Assembly: GCF_000091325.1 (NCBI RefSeq)
Contig: NC_014012.1
Location: 2,001,845-2,065,844 of the forward strand
DNA length: 64,000 nt
Reading direction: 5' to 3'
Source: Shewanella violacea DSS12
GTDB lineage: Bacteria; Pseudomonadota; Gammaproteobacteria; Enterobacterales; Shewanellaceae
Numbering within the stretch: the first letter of the stretch is position 1; each line of letters opens with the position of its first letter. Position numbers and translations under genes: made by a program. Of this stretch, positions 17,918 through 26,692 are shown piece after piece. The notes beneath the pieces were generated by a model, which searched no databases, was not told the DNA's origin, and worked only from the letters and a program-made list of their open reading frames with translations.

Positions 17918-19636
17918 ATGAGTAAATTATCTTTAATTACCTTAGGTATATTGGCAGCCAGTCTAGTGACTAGCTCCATTGTATTAGCCGATGAAACTAG
18001 TCGTACTGGAAAAGATAACCTAATGGGTTTTTCCAGTGAAGGTCGGCAATTAGTAAGCATAAAAACTAATGACGGTAATGAATTTGTCGCTGTGGATATC
18101 AATGGTCAAGCCTTTGTTGGTGATATTTTATTAGGGGAAACCCAAGAGTTACTAAAACATGGATTAATCATGGTGGATAACTCCCAGCAGGTTTACCAAA
18201 GCGATATTAATGCCAATGCTGCTATTATATATCCTAACTCAGGAGCGGTTTGGCCCAATGGGGTTGTGCCGTACGTCATGAGCACTAGTTTATCTAGTTC
18301 AGCGCGTAATGCGCTTTATTATGCCATTGATCATTGGAATAATAGTGGTACTGGCATTCAGTTAGTCCCACGAACGAATGAAGGTTCGTATATTAATATG
18401 ATTAATGCTGGTGGTTGTTACTCAATGATTGGCCGTCAAGGTGGCGTGCAAGATCTTGGTTTAGCTGCAAACTGTGGTAATGGTGCAGCTGTGCATGAAA
18501 TTGGCCATGCGGTTGGTTTCTATCATGAACAATCGCGAAATGATCGCGATAGCTATCTCACTATTAATTGGAGCAATATTGCCTCTAGCATGCAGTATAA
18601 CTTCCAAAAAATGGGCTCCGGTGGCATGGACCATGGCAGTTATGACTATTACTCCATCATGCATTATTTTTCTACAGCCTTCAGTATTAATGGTTACCCA
18701 ACTATGGTGCCGACCGACAGTTCAATTAACTTAAGTGTTATGGGTTTTGCACAAGTCTTAAGTAATAAAGACATCAGTGCTGCTAGCTATTTATACGGAG
18801 GCGGAGTAAATCCTTCACTACCTTCAACCCCCAGTGATCTAGTAGCAAGTAAGGTTACTAATCGCTCCTTTAACCTAACCTGGTCGGCTGTGAGTGGTGC
18901 CAGTCAATATGATGTCGAGCGCTGGATTGATAATACAGGTTGGATATCAGCAGGGACGAGCACGAGTAATACCATCAATATTTCAGGATTAAGCAACCCA
19001 GAGCAGTGGGTGCATGTTAAAGCGAAAAATAATGCCGGAGCGAGTGATTACAGTGATTATATTTATGTGCAACTTACAGACGTTGCCCAATGTGATGGCA
19101 TTGCCACACCAGTAGCGCCGGTAACCAGCAATATTACCCATTCTGGTTTTACGTTAACTTGGTCTGCCACCACTGGCGCTGATTATTATCAAGTGCAAAT
19201 ATGGGATCAGGCAACGAGTTCTTGGGATTTTTTCGCTAATGTTAACGGCACTAGCTATGATGTAACGGGTTTAACGGAAACAAAAGTCTATGCTCGAATA
19301 GTTGCACATAATAATTGTGATGATGAACCACAGATAAGCAGTTGGATCACTATTAGCCTAGCAGCCACTTCATGCACTGCCGCGCCAGCAACACCTACTG
19401 GGTTAACCTATAGTAATTCTACTTATGATCAATTTGATGCTAGCTGGAGCCAGGTAGCTGGGGCGACTCGTTATGATGTGCAACTGTGGGATGGTCAGTG
19501 GACGGATGCAGCAAGCAGCGCCGATGTTTCAGTAAGTGTTGATAAGCTATACCCTGGCGGTAGCAACTATTTTCAGGTTAGTGCGAGTAATGCATGCGGT
19601 AGTAGCAGTTATAGTAATTACATCGCGGTAAATTAA
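17918..19636 (+). CDS. Secreted astacin-type (M12A) zinc metalloprotease with three fibronectin III domains
   Basis: A 572-residue exported protease. The signal peptide covers about residues 1-24 (cleavage near V-L-A-D). A short propeptide-like segment follows. The catalytic domain spans about 90-290 with the zinc signature HEIGHAVGFYHEQ (near residue 192) and the Met-turn SIMHYFST. Three repeats of about 90 residues follow, each with a W-S-x-V/T...A-x-x-Y-D/Y-V pattern typical of fibronectin type III domains (starts near 305, 398 and 490). It is likely secreted to digest extracellular protein, with the FnIII modules aiding substrate or surface binding. The gene stands alone between two long gaps and has a strong terminator. 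Confidence 0.93.
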   Translation: MSKLSLITLGILAASLVTSSIVLADETSRTGKDNLMGFSSEGRQLVSIKTNDGNEFVAVDINGQAFVGDILLGETQELLKHGLIMVDNSQQVYQSDINANAAIIYPNSGAVWPNGVVPYVMSTSLSSSARNALYYAIDHWNNSGTGIQLVPRTNEGSYINMINAGGCYSMIGRQGGVQDLGLAANCGNGAAVHEIGHAVGFYHEQSRNDRDSYLTINWSNIASSMQYNFQKMGSGGMDHGSYDYYSIMHYFSTAFSINGYPTMVPTDSSINLSVMGFAQVLSNKDISAASYLYGGGVNPSLPSTPSDLVASKVTNRSFNLTWSAVSGASQYDVERWIDNTGWISAGTSTSNTINISGLSNPEQWVHVKAKNNAGASDYSDYIYVQLTDVAQCDGIATPVAPVTSNITHSGFTLTWSATTGADYYQVQIWDQATSSWDFFANVNGTSYDVTGLTETKVYARIVAHNNCDDEPQISSWITISLAATSCTAAPATPTGLTYSNSTYDQFDASWSQVAGATRYDVQLWDGQWTDAASSADVSVSVDKLYPGGSNYFQVSASNACGSSSYSNYIAVN

Positions 19637-19654
19637 ACCTAATTAATAGTTCTG

Positions 19655-19685
19655 ACGGTAACAAGGCCTCTTGTTACCGTTTTTT
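19655..19685 (+). terminator. Intrinsic terminator of the astacin gene
   Basis: Perfect 11-bp stem ACGGTAACAAG / CTTGTTACCGT with loop GCCT and a T tract, 18 bases after the stop codon. Confidence 0.93.
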
Positions 19686-19857
19686 GTGGTAGTTAAACAA
19701 GAGTTAACAGCATAGTTACCCATTTTATTGACCCATGCTAGAAGCTTCATACATTCTAGGCTCCCAGAATAATTCTGTCATAGAGTAGCAGCTTACTTGA
19801 TGCTAAAGTGTTAGCGCTCTGTGTCCTGCTTGTTTTGAATCTTTAGTGTGTTCATAG

Positions 19858-20043
19858 GCATTCCACCTTGGCGAGGCCGGTTGGTTTAAGCTTACATACA
19901 CTGGTGTCTGGGGGATTATTTCCTCTCAGTATCATCAGGCTTCAAAAGCTGAAGATCATCGTATCTGGGTTGCCCGCATTTACCTGGCATTTTCTCTTCG
20001 GAAGTCTATTTTTCTGGACGAGACTCAGCGATGGAACAAATAA
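19858..20043 (+). pseudogene. Possible remnant of a DUF2306-like membrane protein
   Basis: A 61-codon open stretch without a start codon contains AEDHRIWVARIYLAFSL, which resembles the H-R-x-W-M-x-R-x-Y-A-L core of DUF2306 membrane proteins. It is far too short for that family and ends soon after. This is a weak resemblance judged by eye; it could be coincidental. Confidence 0.25.
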
Positions 20044-20163
20044 CGGCTGTTATTAATCGCCAATAAGCTTACTCACTGGTAAGCAGGTCTTCGCGAGATA
20101 AACTCGTGAAGCTGGCGTCAACTGGAAAAGGAAATGTACATTAGCCAAAACCATTAATAGGCT

Positions 20164-20315
20164 GGCTATAAGGCTATAAGGCTATAAGGCTATAAGGCTA
20201 TAAGGCTATAAGGCTATAAGGCTATAAGACTATAAGACTATAAGACTATAAGACTATAAGACTATAAGACTATAAGACTATAAGACTATAAGACTATAAG
20301 ACTATAAGATCATAA
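20164..20315. repeat. Octanucleotide tandem array (GGCTATAA)8(GACTATAA)10
   Basis: Nineteen contiguous 8-base units: eight GGCTATAA (20164-20227), ten GACTATAA (20228-20307) and one degenerate GATCATAA. The clean switch from one variant to the other shows growth by local slippage from two founder units. It is non-coding and lies about 150 bases upstream of the gene at 20469. Confidence 0.95.
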
Positions 20316-20468
20316 ACACTGTTATCTATTTCCTATGGCCGGGCATGCTAAGGATTATGATTAAAAAATTGATAATTTTAATCACGCCGATATAAGTTAA
20401 CAAGCACAAATAGGTATTAATATTAACCCTAGTCTTGCGTTAGACGAATATAAACTGCGGAGTAAAAA

Positions 20469-20933
20469 ATGATTATTGAAATATTACAATTGAGTTCATG
20501 CTTAGCATTAGGATTACTGGTTGGTAGTTTACTTACCGAAGCCATGATTTTAGTGCCCCATTGGCGCACGATGGAGCCAAAAGAGTTTTTAAGCCTACAT
20601 CATACTCTTGGTCCTAGGCTATTCATGTATTTTGCGCCATTAACTATTTTGGCGACTATTATTCCAGTCTTATCTGGGGTTATGCCGCTTATATTGGGTA
20701 CAAGTTCACATTGGATTTCGCGAGTACCCGCAATCATTACTCTGATCATGCTAGCGATATATTTTGGCTATTTTAAAGGGGCCAATGAGAGTTTTAAATC
20801 TGGAACTGTCGGTGTCGAGGGGCTTGCGGAAGAATTGAAAAAATGGGCTAAATGGCATTGGATAAGGGTTATTCTTGGTATCGTGGCGTTCTTTACATCC
20901 CTGTTAGTGATTCTGACCATACCTAACCAATAA
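20469..20933 (+). CDS. Small membrane protein, DUF1772-like
   Basis: A 154-residue protein with four hydrophobic segments (about residues 8-30, 52-75, 84-100 and 130-150), so an inner-membrane protein. The layout, with an N-terminal glycine-rich helix, a conserved-looking SLHHTLGPRLFMYFAPLT before helix 2, and a final helix after WAKWHWIRVILG, resembles the DUF1772/anthrone-oxygenase-like group. No catalytic role can be read from it. GGAG nine bases before the ATG (GCGGAGTAAAAA) is a good ribosome-binding site. The octanucleotide array lies in its upstream region. Confidence 0.65.
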   Translation: MIIEILQLSSCLALGLLVGSLLTEAMILVPHWRTMEPKEFLSLHHTLGPRLFMYFAPLTILATIIPVLSGVMPLILGTSSHWISRVPAIITLIMLAIYFGYFKGANESFKSGTVGVEGLAEELKKWAKWHWIRVILGIVAFFTSLLVILTIPNQ

Positions 20934-21137
20934 TAAAGACATTGAAGCCCACGGCTTATTTAAGCGCTCATGGCTAATGGTCGCGGTATGGGGGATGAGT
21001 TTATATAGGTATGATTTTCACAGTCCTTGTATAACACGGCTCGCTTTGTCAATGTCGAGGATTATTCCAGTTATAAAAAGTCCATGGGTGGGCCTAAAAA
21101 GACATAAAGCGCTCAGATGGGGCTTAAGTATTGGCAA

Positions 21138-21165
21138 ACCATAAACCATAAACCATAAACCATAA
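21138..21165. repeat. Heptanucleotide tandem repeat (ACCATAA)4
   Basis: Four perfect contiguous units in non-coding DNA. Confidence 0.9.
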
Positions 21166-21184
21166 ACCGTTCGTAGTGATTAAA

Positions 21185-21219
21185 ACCTTCATTCACTTTT
21201 GTTCAAAGTGAATGAAGGT
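21185..21219. other. 15-bp perfect inverted repeat
   Basis: Arms ACCTTCATTCACTTT and AAAGTGAATGAAGGT around the loop TGTTC. There is no T tract on either strand, so it is not a standard terminator. It could be a protein-binding palindrome, a relic of a mobile-element end, or an RNA hairpin. Confidence 0.7.
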
Positions 21220-21379
21220 CTCACTGATATCTGCTTGAGTTAAATTCCTAAGCTATGCTTTCGCTAGATACTGTTGTAAGGGCTTAGGCTTCAGCTTCAG
21301 AAGGCACTAAAAACCTGTTTAATTGCCAGCATCACATTGATGTTTTTACAGGATCTAAAGACGTTTCTGGCTCACTGAT

Positions 21380-21949
21380 TTAACGTTCAGATTCGATAAC
21401 AGCCTTGATGCCGTGGGGATGAACCTTGATACAGATATCATCTTTCTTAAAGGCTATGGTTGGATTAGCCAAACGTTCATGCTCTCCTTGAGGTGAGCTC
21501 ATCTTGACCTTTATCTCTGATTGTCCGGATAACACAGGTGCAAGTTGCGGCGCCATTGCTAATAACTGTTGTTCAAGTTCGTCACAAGTTGTGGCCGTGC
21601 AAGCTAATACTAGTTCGATATGTTCCCAGCCTTCGACTGGGTATTGCTTGTTACCAGGATAAGGAAGCTCTAGGCAATCAATTTTTATCTGGCCCATGAT
21701 GAGGGGCTGATTAAGCTCAAAAATCAAGATAGGCCGGCCATTGATGATGTTGTTGGAAATGACTTTACCTTGCTGCTGGAAATAATGACTCAGCGCCTTG
21801 GCTGCATCATTTGAATTGACTCTTAGAGCAGCGTGGTCGCAGGTCAACATGAGCTGCTCTAGTCCCAGTTCCTGCAGGAAAATGGTTATTTTGTCGCAAA
21901 AAATTGGCCAAGTATCGGTTAATACCTGTGCAGATATAGCGTTTTTCAT
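21380..21949 (-). CDS. yecM: YecM family protein
   Basis: About 189 residues, matching E. coli YecM in length and in several stretches: TCDHAALRVNS, NNIINGRPILIFEL, GWEHIELVL, and SSPQGEHERLANPTIAF. The family has a VOC/glyoxalase-like fold with putative metal ligands (the H in CDHAAL, the E in GWEHIE), but no established reaction. A longer frame starting 78 bases upstream would overlap the preceding gene; the ATG at 21949, 33 bases after that gene's stop, fits the family. It probably shares a transcript with the L,D-transpeptidase gene. Confidence 0.9.
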   Translation of the reverse strand: MKNAISAQVLTDTWPIFCDKITIFLQELGLEQLMLTCDHAALRVNSNDAAKALSHYFQQQGKVISNNIINGRPILIFELNQPLIMGQIKIDCLELPYPGNKQYPVEGWEHIELVLACTATTCDELEQQLLAMAPQLAPVLSGQSEIKVKMSSPQGEHERLANPTIAFKKDDICIKVHPHGIKAVIESER

Positions 21950-21981
21950 GCTTAGTGATGATCCCAATAGCAAGGTGCTGG

Positions 21982-22521
21982 TTAAGGTAAGATCTCGATG
22001 GGCGTACCTTCGTCTATGGCGCGCCACAACTCATCCATTTGCGGGTTCGTAATGGCGATGCACCCATCGGTCCAATTGTACTTTTGCGCTTCTTCGGCGC
22101 TAAGAGAAGACCTTGGATTCTGACCGTGGATCATTATCTGGCCGCCGGGTTGAATACCTAAGGCGCTGGCGCGTAGCCGATCTTCTTCGTTAGGGTAGGA
22201 GATATGTATGGCTCGGTAATAGGCACTATCGAATTTCTTATAGTCTAAGGTATAACGCCCTTCAGGTGTTCTTTGGTCTCCTTCTTGGGTCTTATGACCT
22301 CGGGGTCTATCTCCTAGAGCTATGTGGTAGCGTCGTAGCACTTTGCCGTTGCGCATCAAGGCCATGGATGAGGTCGACTTTGTCACCACAACCAGATCTA
22401 TCTTGCCAATGTTTACCAGCGTGGAACTCGATAATGAGTTTTGCATCGAAGATACCGCAGATACTGGTAAAGATATGCCGGCAAAAAATATCAGTATCGC
22501 TACAGAAAAAAATAGGCGCAT
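21982..22521 (-). CDS. L,D-transpeptidase (YkuD family), exported
   Basis: About 179 residues. It has a signal peptide (M-R-L-F-F start, hydrophobic core, cleavage near V-S-A) and a YkuD catalytic domain. The catalytic histidine lies in IMIHGQNPRS and the nucleophile cysteine in WTDGCIAITN; the common S/T-x-G-C motif here reads T-D-G-C. LALGDRPRGHKTQEGD-type substrate-loop residues are also present. It resembles YafK/ErfK-type enzymes that make or cut peptidoglycan cross-links or attach lipoproteins. A start six codons upstream is possible. It is followed closely by yecM. Confidence 0.88.
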   Translation of the reverse strand: MRLFFSVAILIFFAGISLPVSAVSSMQNSLSSSTLVNIGKIDLVVVTKSTSSMALMRNGKVLRRYHIALGDRPRGHKTQEGDQRTPEGRYTLDYKKFDSAYYRAIHISYPNEEDRLRASALGIQPGGQIMIHGQNPRSSLSAEEAQKYNWTDGCIAITNPQMDELWRAIDEGTPIEILP

Positions 22522-22740
22522 TGGAAAATAACAGCTCATTAATTATTTGAATATCGTGAGCTTATAATACCTTAATCTGGCAATAAGCACAGGACTTGAG
22601 TTATCGGTTTGGTATTGTGATAAATAACGGGCAATACTCGGTTTGTTTGGTTTAAGTATGATCCTATTGGGCCAAGACAAGGTTAGTCGTGATAACATTC
22701 TGCGCCTCCAAACTAAACCGATCGAGGAAAGTGAGTTTAC

Positions 22741-23580
22741 ATGCATCAAGCGCAATCATCAGATAATGGCGGTTCAATCCGTCATCAACTTCGTCGGATC
22801 ATATTCGGTACCGATACTCCACTGGGGCGCTATTTTGATATTGCCTTAATTATCAGCATAGTTCTCAGCGTACTTTTGGTGTTTCTGGATACAGTTGCCA
22901 GCATTCATGAACAGTATGGCGAGGTTATCAATATTTTAGAGTGGGGATTTACGTTTATCTTCACCCTAGAATATCTATTGAGACTCTATTGCTCCGCTCA
23001 CCCAATACGCTATGCTCGAAGCTTCTACGGCGTGGTGGACCTTCTTTCAGTAATGCCAAGTTATCTGGCATTATTCTTCCCCGGCGCGAGCTTTACACTG
23101 GTTATCAGAATCTTAAGACTGTTTAGAATATTCCGTGTATTTAAATTGTTACGATATCTTAGTGAAGGCAATGTTTTACTCCGGGCTATGCTACAGTCGG
23201 GACGCAAAATCTTTCTGTTCTTTTTCTCCGTTAGCCTGATAGTCATGGTACTGAGTGCCGTGATGTTTGTGGTCGAGGGCCCAGAGAATGGTTTTACCTC
23301 GATCCCTAAGTCTATCTATTGGACGATAGTGACCATTACTACTGTCGGCTACGGTGATATTACCCCAGGAACCAACTTGGGACAGGCTATTGCTGCTCTG
23401 ACCATGTTGCTCGGTTATTCCATCATAGCGATCCCTACCGGAATATTAACCGCAGAGATCTCTCAAGAGATAAGTCGCAGTAAAGATCTACGTCGTTGCA
23501 GTAACTGCTTGAAGAATGGTCATGAAAATGACGCTGTCTTTTGTGACCACTGCGGCAGTGAATTGGAAAGAGAACTTTAA
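22741..23580 (+). CDS. Voltage-gated potassium channel with C-terminal zinc ribbon
   Basis: A 279-residue six-helix ion channel. Helices S1-S4 occupy about residues 30-150; S4 carries regularly spaced arginines (RILRLFRIFRVFKLLR), the voltage sensor. The pore has the K+ selectivity filter TVGYGD near residue 200, flanked by S5 and S6. After S6, a short tail holds two CxxC pairs (CSNCLKN and FCDHCGS), a likely zinc ribbon, which is uncommon as a channel tail. The start ATG is preceded by GAAAGTGA. Just after the stop, degenerate copies of the zinc-ribbon tail occur. Channel type is firm; physiological role unknown. Confidence 0.92.
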   Translation: MHQAQSSDNGGSIRHQLRRIIFGTDTPLGRYFDIALIISIVLSVLLVFLDTVASIHEQYGEVINILEWGFTFIFTLEYLLRLYCSAHPIRYARSFYGVVDLLSVMPSYLALFFPGASFTLVIRILRLFRIFRVFKLLRYLSEGNVLLRAMLQSGRKIFLFFFSVSLIVMVLSAVMFVVEGPENGFTSIPKSIYWTIVTITTVGYGDITPGTNLGQAIAALTMLLGYSIIAIPTGILTAEISQEISRSKDLRRCSNCLKNGHENDAVFCDHCGSELEREL

Positions 23581-23732
23581 TGATTTTGGTTTTGATTATG
23601 CGTTCAAACTTCTGTGATCATTGCGGTAGCGAGTTAGAAAGTAGCTTTAATCGTCTTATTTGCCATGAGAATGGTGAGTTCAATCTTCTATGAACATTGT
23701 GCTAGTGAGTTAGATAGTGCATTCCAATAGCT
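23536..23732 (+). repeat. Degenerate duplications of the K+ channel 3' end
   Basis: The last 45 coding bases of the channel gene (23536-23580, encoding FCDHCGSELEREL) are echoed at about 23607-23650 (encoding FCDHCGSELESSF) and at about 23685-23730 (encoding FYEHCASELDSAFQ). The spacing is about 70 and 79 bases. Copy 2 keeps both cysteines and sits in a 31-codon frame starting ATG at 23599; copy 3 has lost one cysteine. These are relics downstream of an intact gene. Confidence 0.85.
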
Positions 23733-23791
23733 AGATGAAAAGATGTAAGTCCAGTTAATTTAATACCTGTAAGACTGAAACAAGGATAGAA

Positions 23792-25249
23792 ATGACCACA
23801 GCTAAATTCGTTCAAGGCCCAATTATGCGCCATATTTGGGTAATGAGTTCTACCGCGGCGGTAGGTATCTCAGCCCTGTTTGTGGTCGATTTGATTGATA
23901 TCTTCTTCTTAAGCCTGTTAGGTGAGCAAGAGCTTGCTGCGGCCGTGGGTTATGCCGGCACCATTTCATTCTTTACCACATCAATAGGCATAGGACTCTC
24001 CATAGCCCTAGGGGCACTTGTATCACGCTCTATAGGTTCCAAACAACTGGATGTAGCCAAACGCTTATTGCTTAATAGTGCCATAGTCACCCTGTTTATC
24101 GCGGTGATCGTATCTGCGATAGTGACATATTTCATTCCTGAGCTCTTGGCCCTAGTTGGTGCTAAGGGTCATACTGCCAAGCTTGCTGCAGATTACTTGT
24201 ACATTTTAGTACCTTCATTACCTTTCATCTGTTTGGCCATGGCACTTGGAGCGGCGCTAAGGGCCGTTGGAGATGCTAAGTTGTCTATGATATCTACCTT
24301 AGTCGGCGGTGGTGTCAATCTGGTGTTAGATCCCATTTTTATTTTCGCTATGAGCATGGGGATCGAAGGGGCAGCAGTTGCCTCTGTATTGGCTCGGTTG
24401 GCGGTCATGCTGGTGGCAGCACGGGGGGTTATCGTTAAACACAAGCTCTTTGGTCAGTTTACTCTGGATAACTTTATCGCAGATTTAAAGCCTATTTTTG
24501 CCATTGCAGGGCCTGCCATGATGACCAATGTCGCTACGCCAATTGGTAATGCCGTCGTCACTCGGGCCATCGCCGATTTCGGTGATGGCTATGTGGCGGG
24601 CTGGGCCGTATTAGGGCGTATAATTCCCGTGTCCTTCGGCATGATATTCGCGCTATCTGGTGCGGTAGGTCCAATTATTGGTCAGAATTTTGGTGCTCAT
24701 GAATTTGAACGAGTGCAGGAAAGCCTTACCAAGGCACTGCAATTTTGCGTACTTTATGTGGTCAGCGTTTCCGTGATACTCATGTTACTTCAAGAACAGA
24801 TTATCTCAGTGTTCGGCATGCAGGGGGAAAGTGCCGAGCTTATTCGTTTCTTCTGTACTTACATTGCGATATTTTTTGTGTTTTCCGGGGCGCTTTTCGT
24901 GGCTAATGCTTCGTTTAATAATTTGGGTAAGGCTAAGTACTCGACCCTGTTAAATGTGGGCAAGGCGACCATAGGTACCATACCTTTCGTCTATTTTGGC
25001 GCTAAGTGGGGGGGAGTCGAAGGGGTATTGATAGGGCAGGTCATTGGTAGTGTGATTTTTGGTATCCTGGGGGTGATTACTGCCTATGCTCTGGTTGAGA
25101 AAGTGAAACAGGCTTGCCTCAATGAAACAGCATTGGATAGTGAAGAGCCAGGCAAGAAGATAGATCCCTTAGATGCAGAGCTATTGCCCAGTAGCCCAAA
25201 TCCTCTCTCTTCCTCTTGTGCTCAGATGGCTCAGATTAATGAAGAGTAA
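23792..25249 (+). CDS. MATE-family efflux transporter
   Basis: A 485-residue inner-membrane protein with about twelve hydrophobic segments arranged in two halves, typical of MATE (multidrug and toxin extrusion) proteins. Characteristic stretches are FVVDLIDIFFLSLLGEQELAA at the start and GPAMMTNVATPIGNAVVTRA at the second half. MATE pumps use Na+ or H+ gradients to export cationic drugs, dyes or metabolites. The last 40 residues are a hydrophilic, serine- and proline-rich tail. AAGGAT just before the ATG is the ribosome-binding site. A bidirectional terminator lies at 25454. Confidence 0.93.
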   Translation: MTTAKFVQGPIMRHIWVMSSTAAVGISALFVVDLIDIFFLSLLGEQELAAAVGYAGTISFFTTSIGIGLSIALGALVSRSIGSKQLDVAKRLLLNSAIVTLFIAVIVSAIVTYFIPELLALVGAKGHTAKLAADYLYILVPSLPFICLAMALGAALRAVGDAKLSMISTLVGGGVNLVLDPIFIFAMSMGIEGAAVASVLARLAVMLVAARGVIVKHKLFGQFTLDNFIADLKPIFAIAGPAMMTNVATPIGNAVVTRAIADFGDGYVAGWAVLGRIIPVSFGMIFALSGAVGPIIGQNFGAHEFERVQESLTKALQFCVLYVVSVSVILMLLQEQIISVFGMQGESAELIRFFCTYIAIFFVFSGALFVANASFNNLGKAKYSTLLNVGKATIGTIPFVYFGAKWGGVEGVLIGQVIGSVIFGILGVITAYALVEKVKQACLNETALDSEEPGKKIDPLDAELLPSSPNPLSSSCAQMAQINEE

Positions 25250-25453
25250 GATTGTGAGGCGAGTAACCAAGTGACTGAGATCCTAAAAGTCTCAGATCAT
25301 AAAGCAAGTTAGCTTGAGTGACTAAAGACTGGGAGACAAGCGTTTAGGGCAAACTGACTTTGAACTCAGTGACTTAATTTGGTTAATGCAGCTGGCAAGA
25401 CTCGCTTATTAAGAGTAGGCGGGTAAGGATAGACAGGTAGAAAATAGATAAGC

Positions 25454-25478
25454 AAAAGGGAGCCATGGCTCCCTTTTT
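25454..25478. terminator. Bidirectional intrinsic terminator
   Basis: Eleven-base stem AAAAGGGAGCC / GGCTCCCTTTT with a two-base centre. It serves the convergent MATE gene (plus) and the small gene at 25515 (minus). Confidence 0.9.
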
Positions 25479-25514
25479 GATGACTGCAATAAGTCTTACT
25501 TTAGTGAATACCGC

Positions 25515-25739
25515 TTATTTAGCTTGGGTTTCAACATTTGACCCAGTGGCGTCTATTTTTTCTGCACCGTCATTCTGTTCTGTGGTGGATTTCAATGCAG
25601 CCTCAGATTCCTCTTGGGCTAGCATCTTAGCTCGGTCAGACTTAGAGACATATTTCTTAATCGTAGGAGCTGTGTGCTTATTTTTACGAGCCTTGGCACG
25701 TTTTGCCGTTAGCTTGATCATCTTCTGTTTTTTATTCAT
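25515..25739 (-). CDS. DUF2986-like small basic protein
   Basis: A 74-residue hydrophilic protein. The N-terminus is strongly basic (MNKKQKMIKLTAKRAKARKN) and includes the segment KYVSKSDRAKM, which resembles DUF2986 proteins of Shewanella and vibrios. The C-terminal part is acidic and low in complexity. The function is unknown; the charge suggests nucleic-acid or ribosome contact, which is speculation. The opposite strand also has a long open frame, which I regard as a shadow because the terminator and family resemblance favour this strand. Confidence 0.75.
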   Translation of the reverse strand: MNKKQKMIKLTAKRAKARKNKHTAPTIKKYVSKSDRAKMLAQEESEAALKSTTEQNDGAEKIDATGSNVETQAK

Positions 25740-25969
25740 GGCTCTCTACCGAACTGTTTGATTGCTCTGACACTCGTATAGTGCAGATATAAACCGGATG
25801 CGGATTTTAACTTAATCTAGTTCGCCAATCCAGTCACAGCGTCAATACTTATGCTTTTTGTTCAGATAAGACGGATTTATATCTAAATATTGTGCTTGAG
25901 CCAAATTTACTTGACGGGGTTAAGACTTGAAATTTTTAAGCTTAACAATAATTCAATATAGGGCCGAAT

Positions 25970-26401
25970 CTAGGTGGAAAACTTTTTTCTATCTGCTTGG
26001 GTCGCGCCTTCGTTGCACTCGCCGCGGATCTCGCCGCGGTCGGATTCTATCAGTCGGCTTAATTCCATATAACCTTCGCGGCAATAGCCTGTCATGTCTA
26101 ATGTCTTAGATAAACCGAGTTCTATCTGCAGGGTCCAGTCAGTGAGATCGACTTCGTAGCGCTCAGTACGAGAACCTAAACTCCGGCTTTGCTGATTGGG
26201 CCTTGGGTTGGAAGAGTCACTCAAAGAGGCGAGTTTGGCCTTATAAGTAAATAACTTGGTACCGTTACTGCGAATGTCTGTGTGGAATTTATCTTTGACC
26301 TTAGCTTGAAAATCACTGGGTAGCATTTTTTTATCGGCGCATCCCGCGAAAACAATCAAGATAAATAAGCTAGACAAGGTTTTTATTAGGTATTTTTGCA
26401 T
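25970..26401 (-). CDS. Putative lipoprotein, unknown function
   Basis: A 143-residue protein with a type II signal peptide: basic start, hydrophobic stretch, and the lipobox VFAGC at residues 17-21, so cysteine 21 should be lipidated. The mature part has two further cysteines (near residues 109 and 129), which could form a disulfide. I recognise no domain. It is probably envelope-attached and is a monocistronic unit. Confidence 0.65.
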   Translation of the reverse strand: MQKYLIKTLSSLFILIVFAGCADKKMLPSDFQAKVKDKFHTDIRSNGTKLFTYKAKLASLSDSSNPRPNQQSRSLGSRTERYEVDLTDWTLQIELGLSKTLDMTGYCREGYMELSRLIESDRGEIRGECNEGATQADRKKFST

Positions 26402-26692
26402 CAGATTTATATGTTCTTATTAGTATTAATTTTCGACGACATCTGGTTTCTTGCCTTTTAAATAAGGTGGAACCTTTAGCCGTTAAACAAGTTGTTGAGG
26501 CAGGATAGCGCAATTACATCGAGGGCGCAGCATGATATACAATTTTTAGCGAGTTGAATAAATCGATGGAATATAGCTAAGGTTAATGAGTGAGGTGTTG
26601 AGATAGCTTACTTGGGATATGAATTGGAATCACTAAGGCGTCACTGAGCTAAATGTTTTTAGATTGAATGACAGCCTTAGTGAAGCTGTAGA

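Larger units (their letters stand above)
19686..20468. other. Intergenic region with gene remnant and octanucleotide array
   Basis: This gap of about 780 bases contains a possible decayed membrane-protein remnant (19858-20043) and the 8-bp tandem array at 20164-20315, both listed separately. The rest is AT-rich and shows nothing else I can support. Confidence 0.5.
20934..21379. other. Intergenic region with short repeats and a long hairpin
   Basis: A 446-base gap between convergent genes (the membrane protein on plus, yecM on minus). It contains a 7-bp repeat (21138-21165) and a 15-bp perfect hairpin (21185-21219), listed separately. No gene is seen. Confidence 0.5.

Noticed and set aside
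25465..25761. Plus-strand 98-codon hydrophobic frame
   Set aside because: Antisense of the DUF2986-like gene and overlapping the bidirectional terminator; no start signal.
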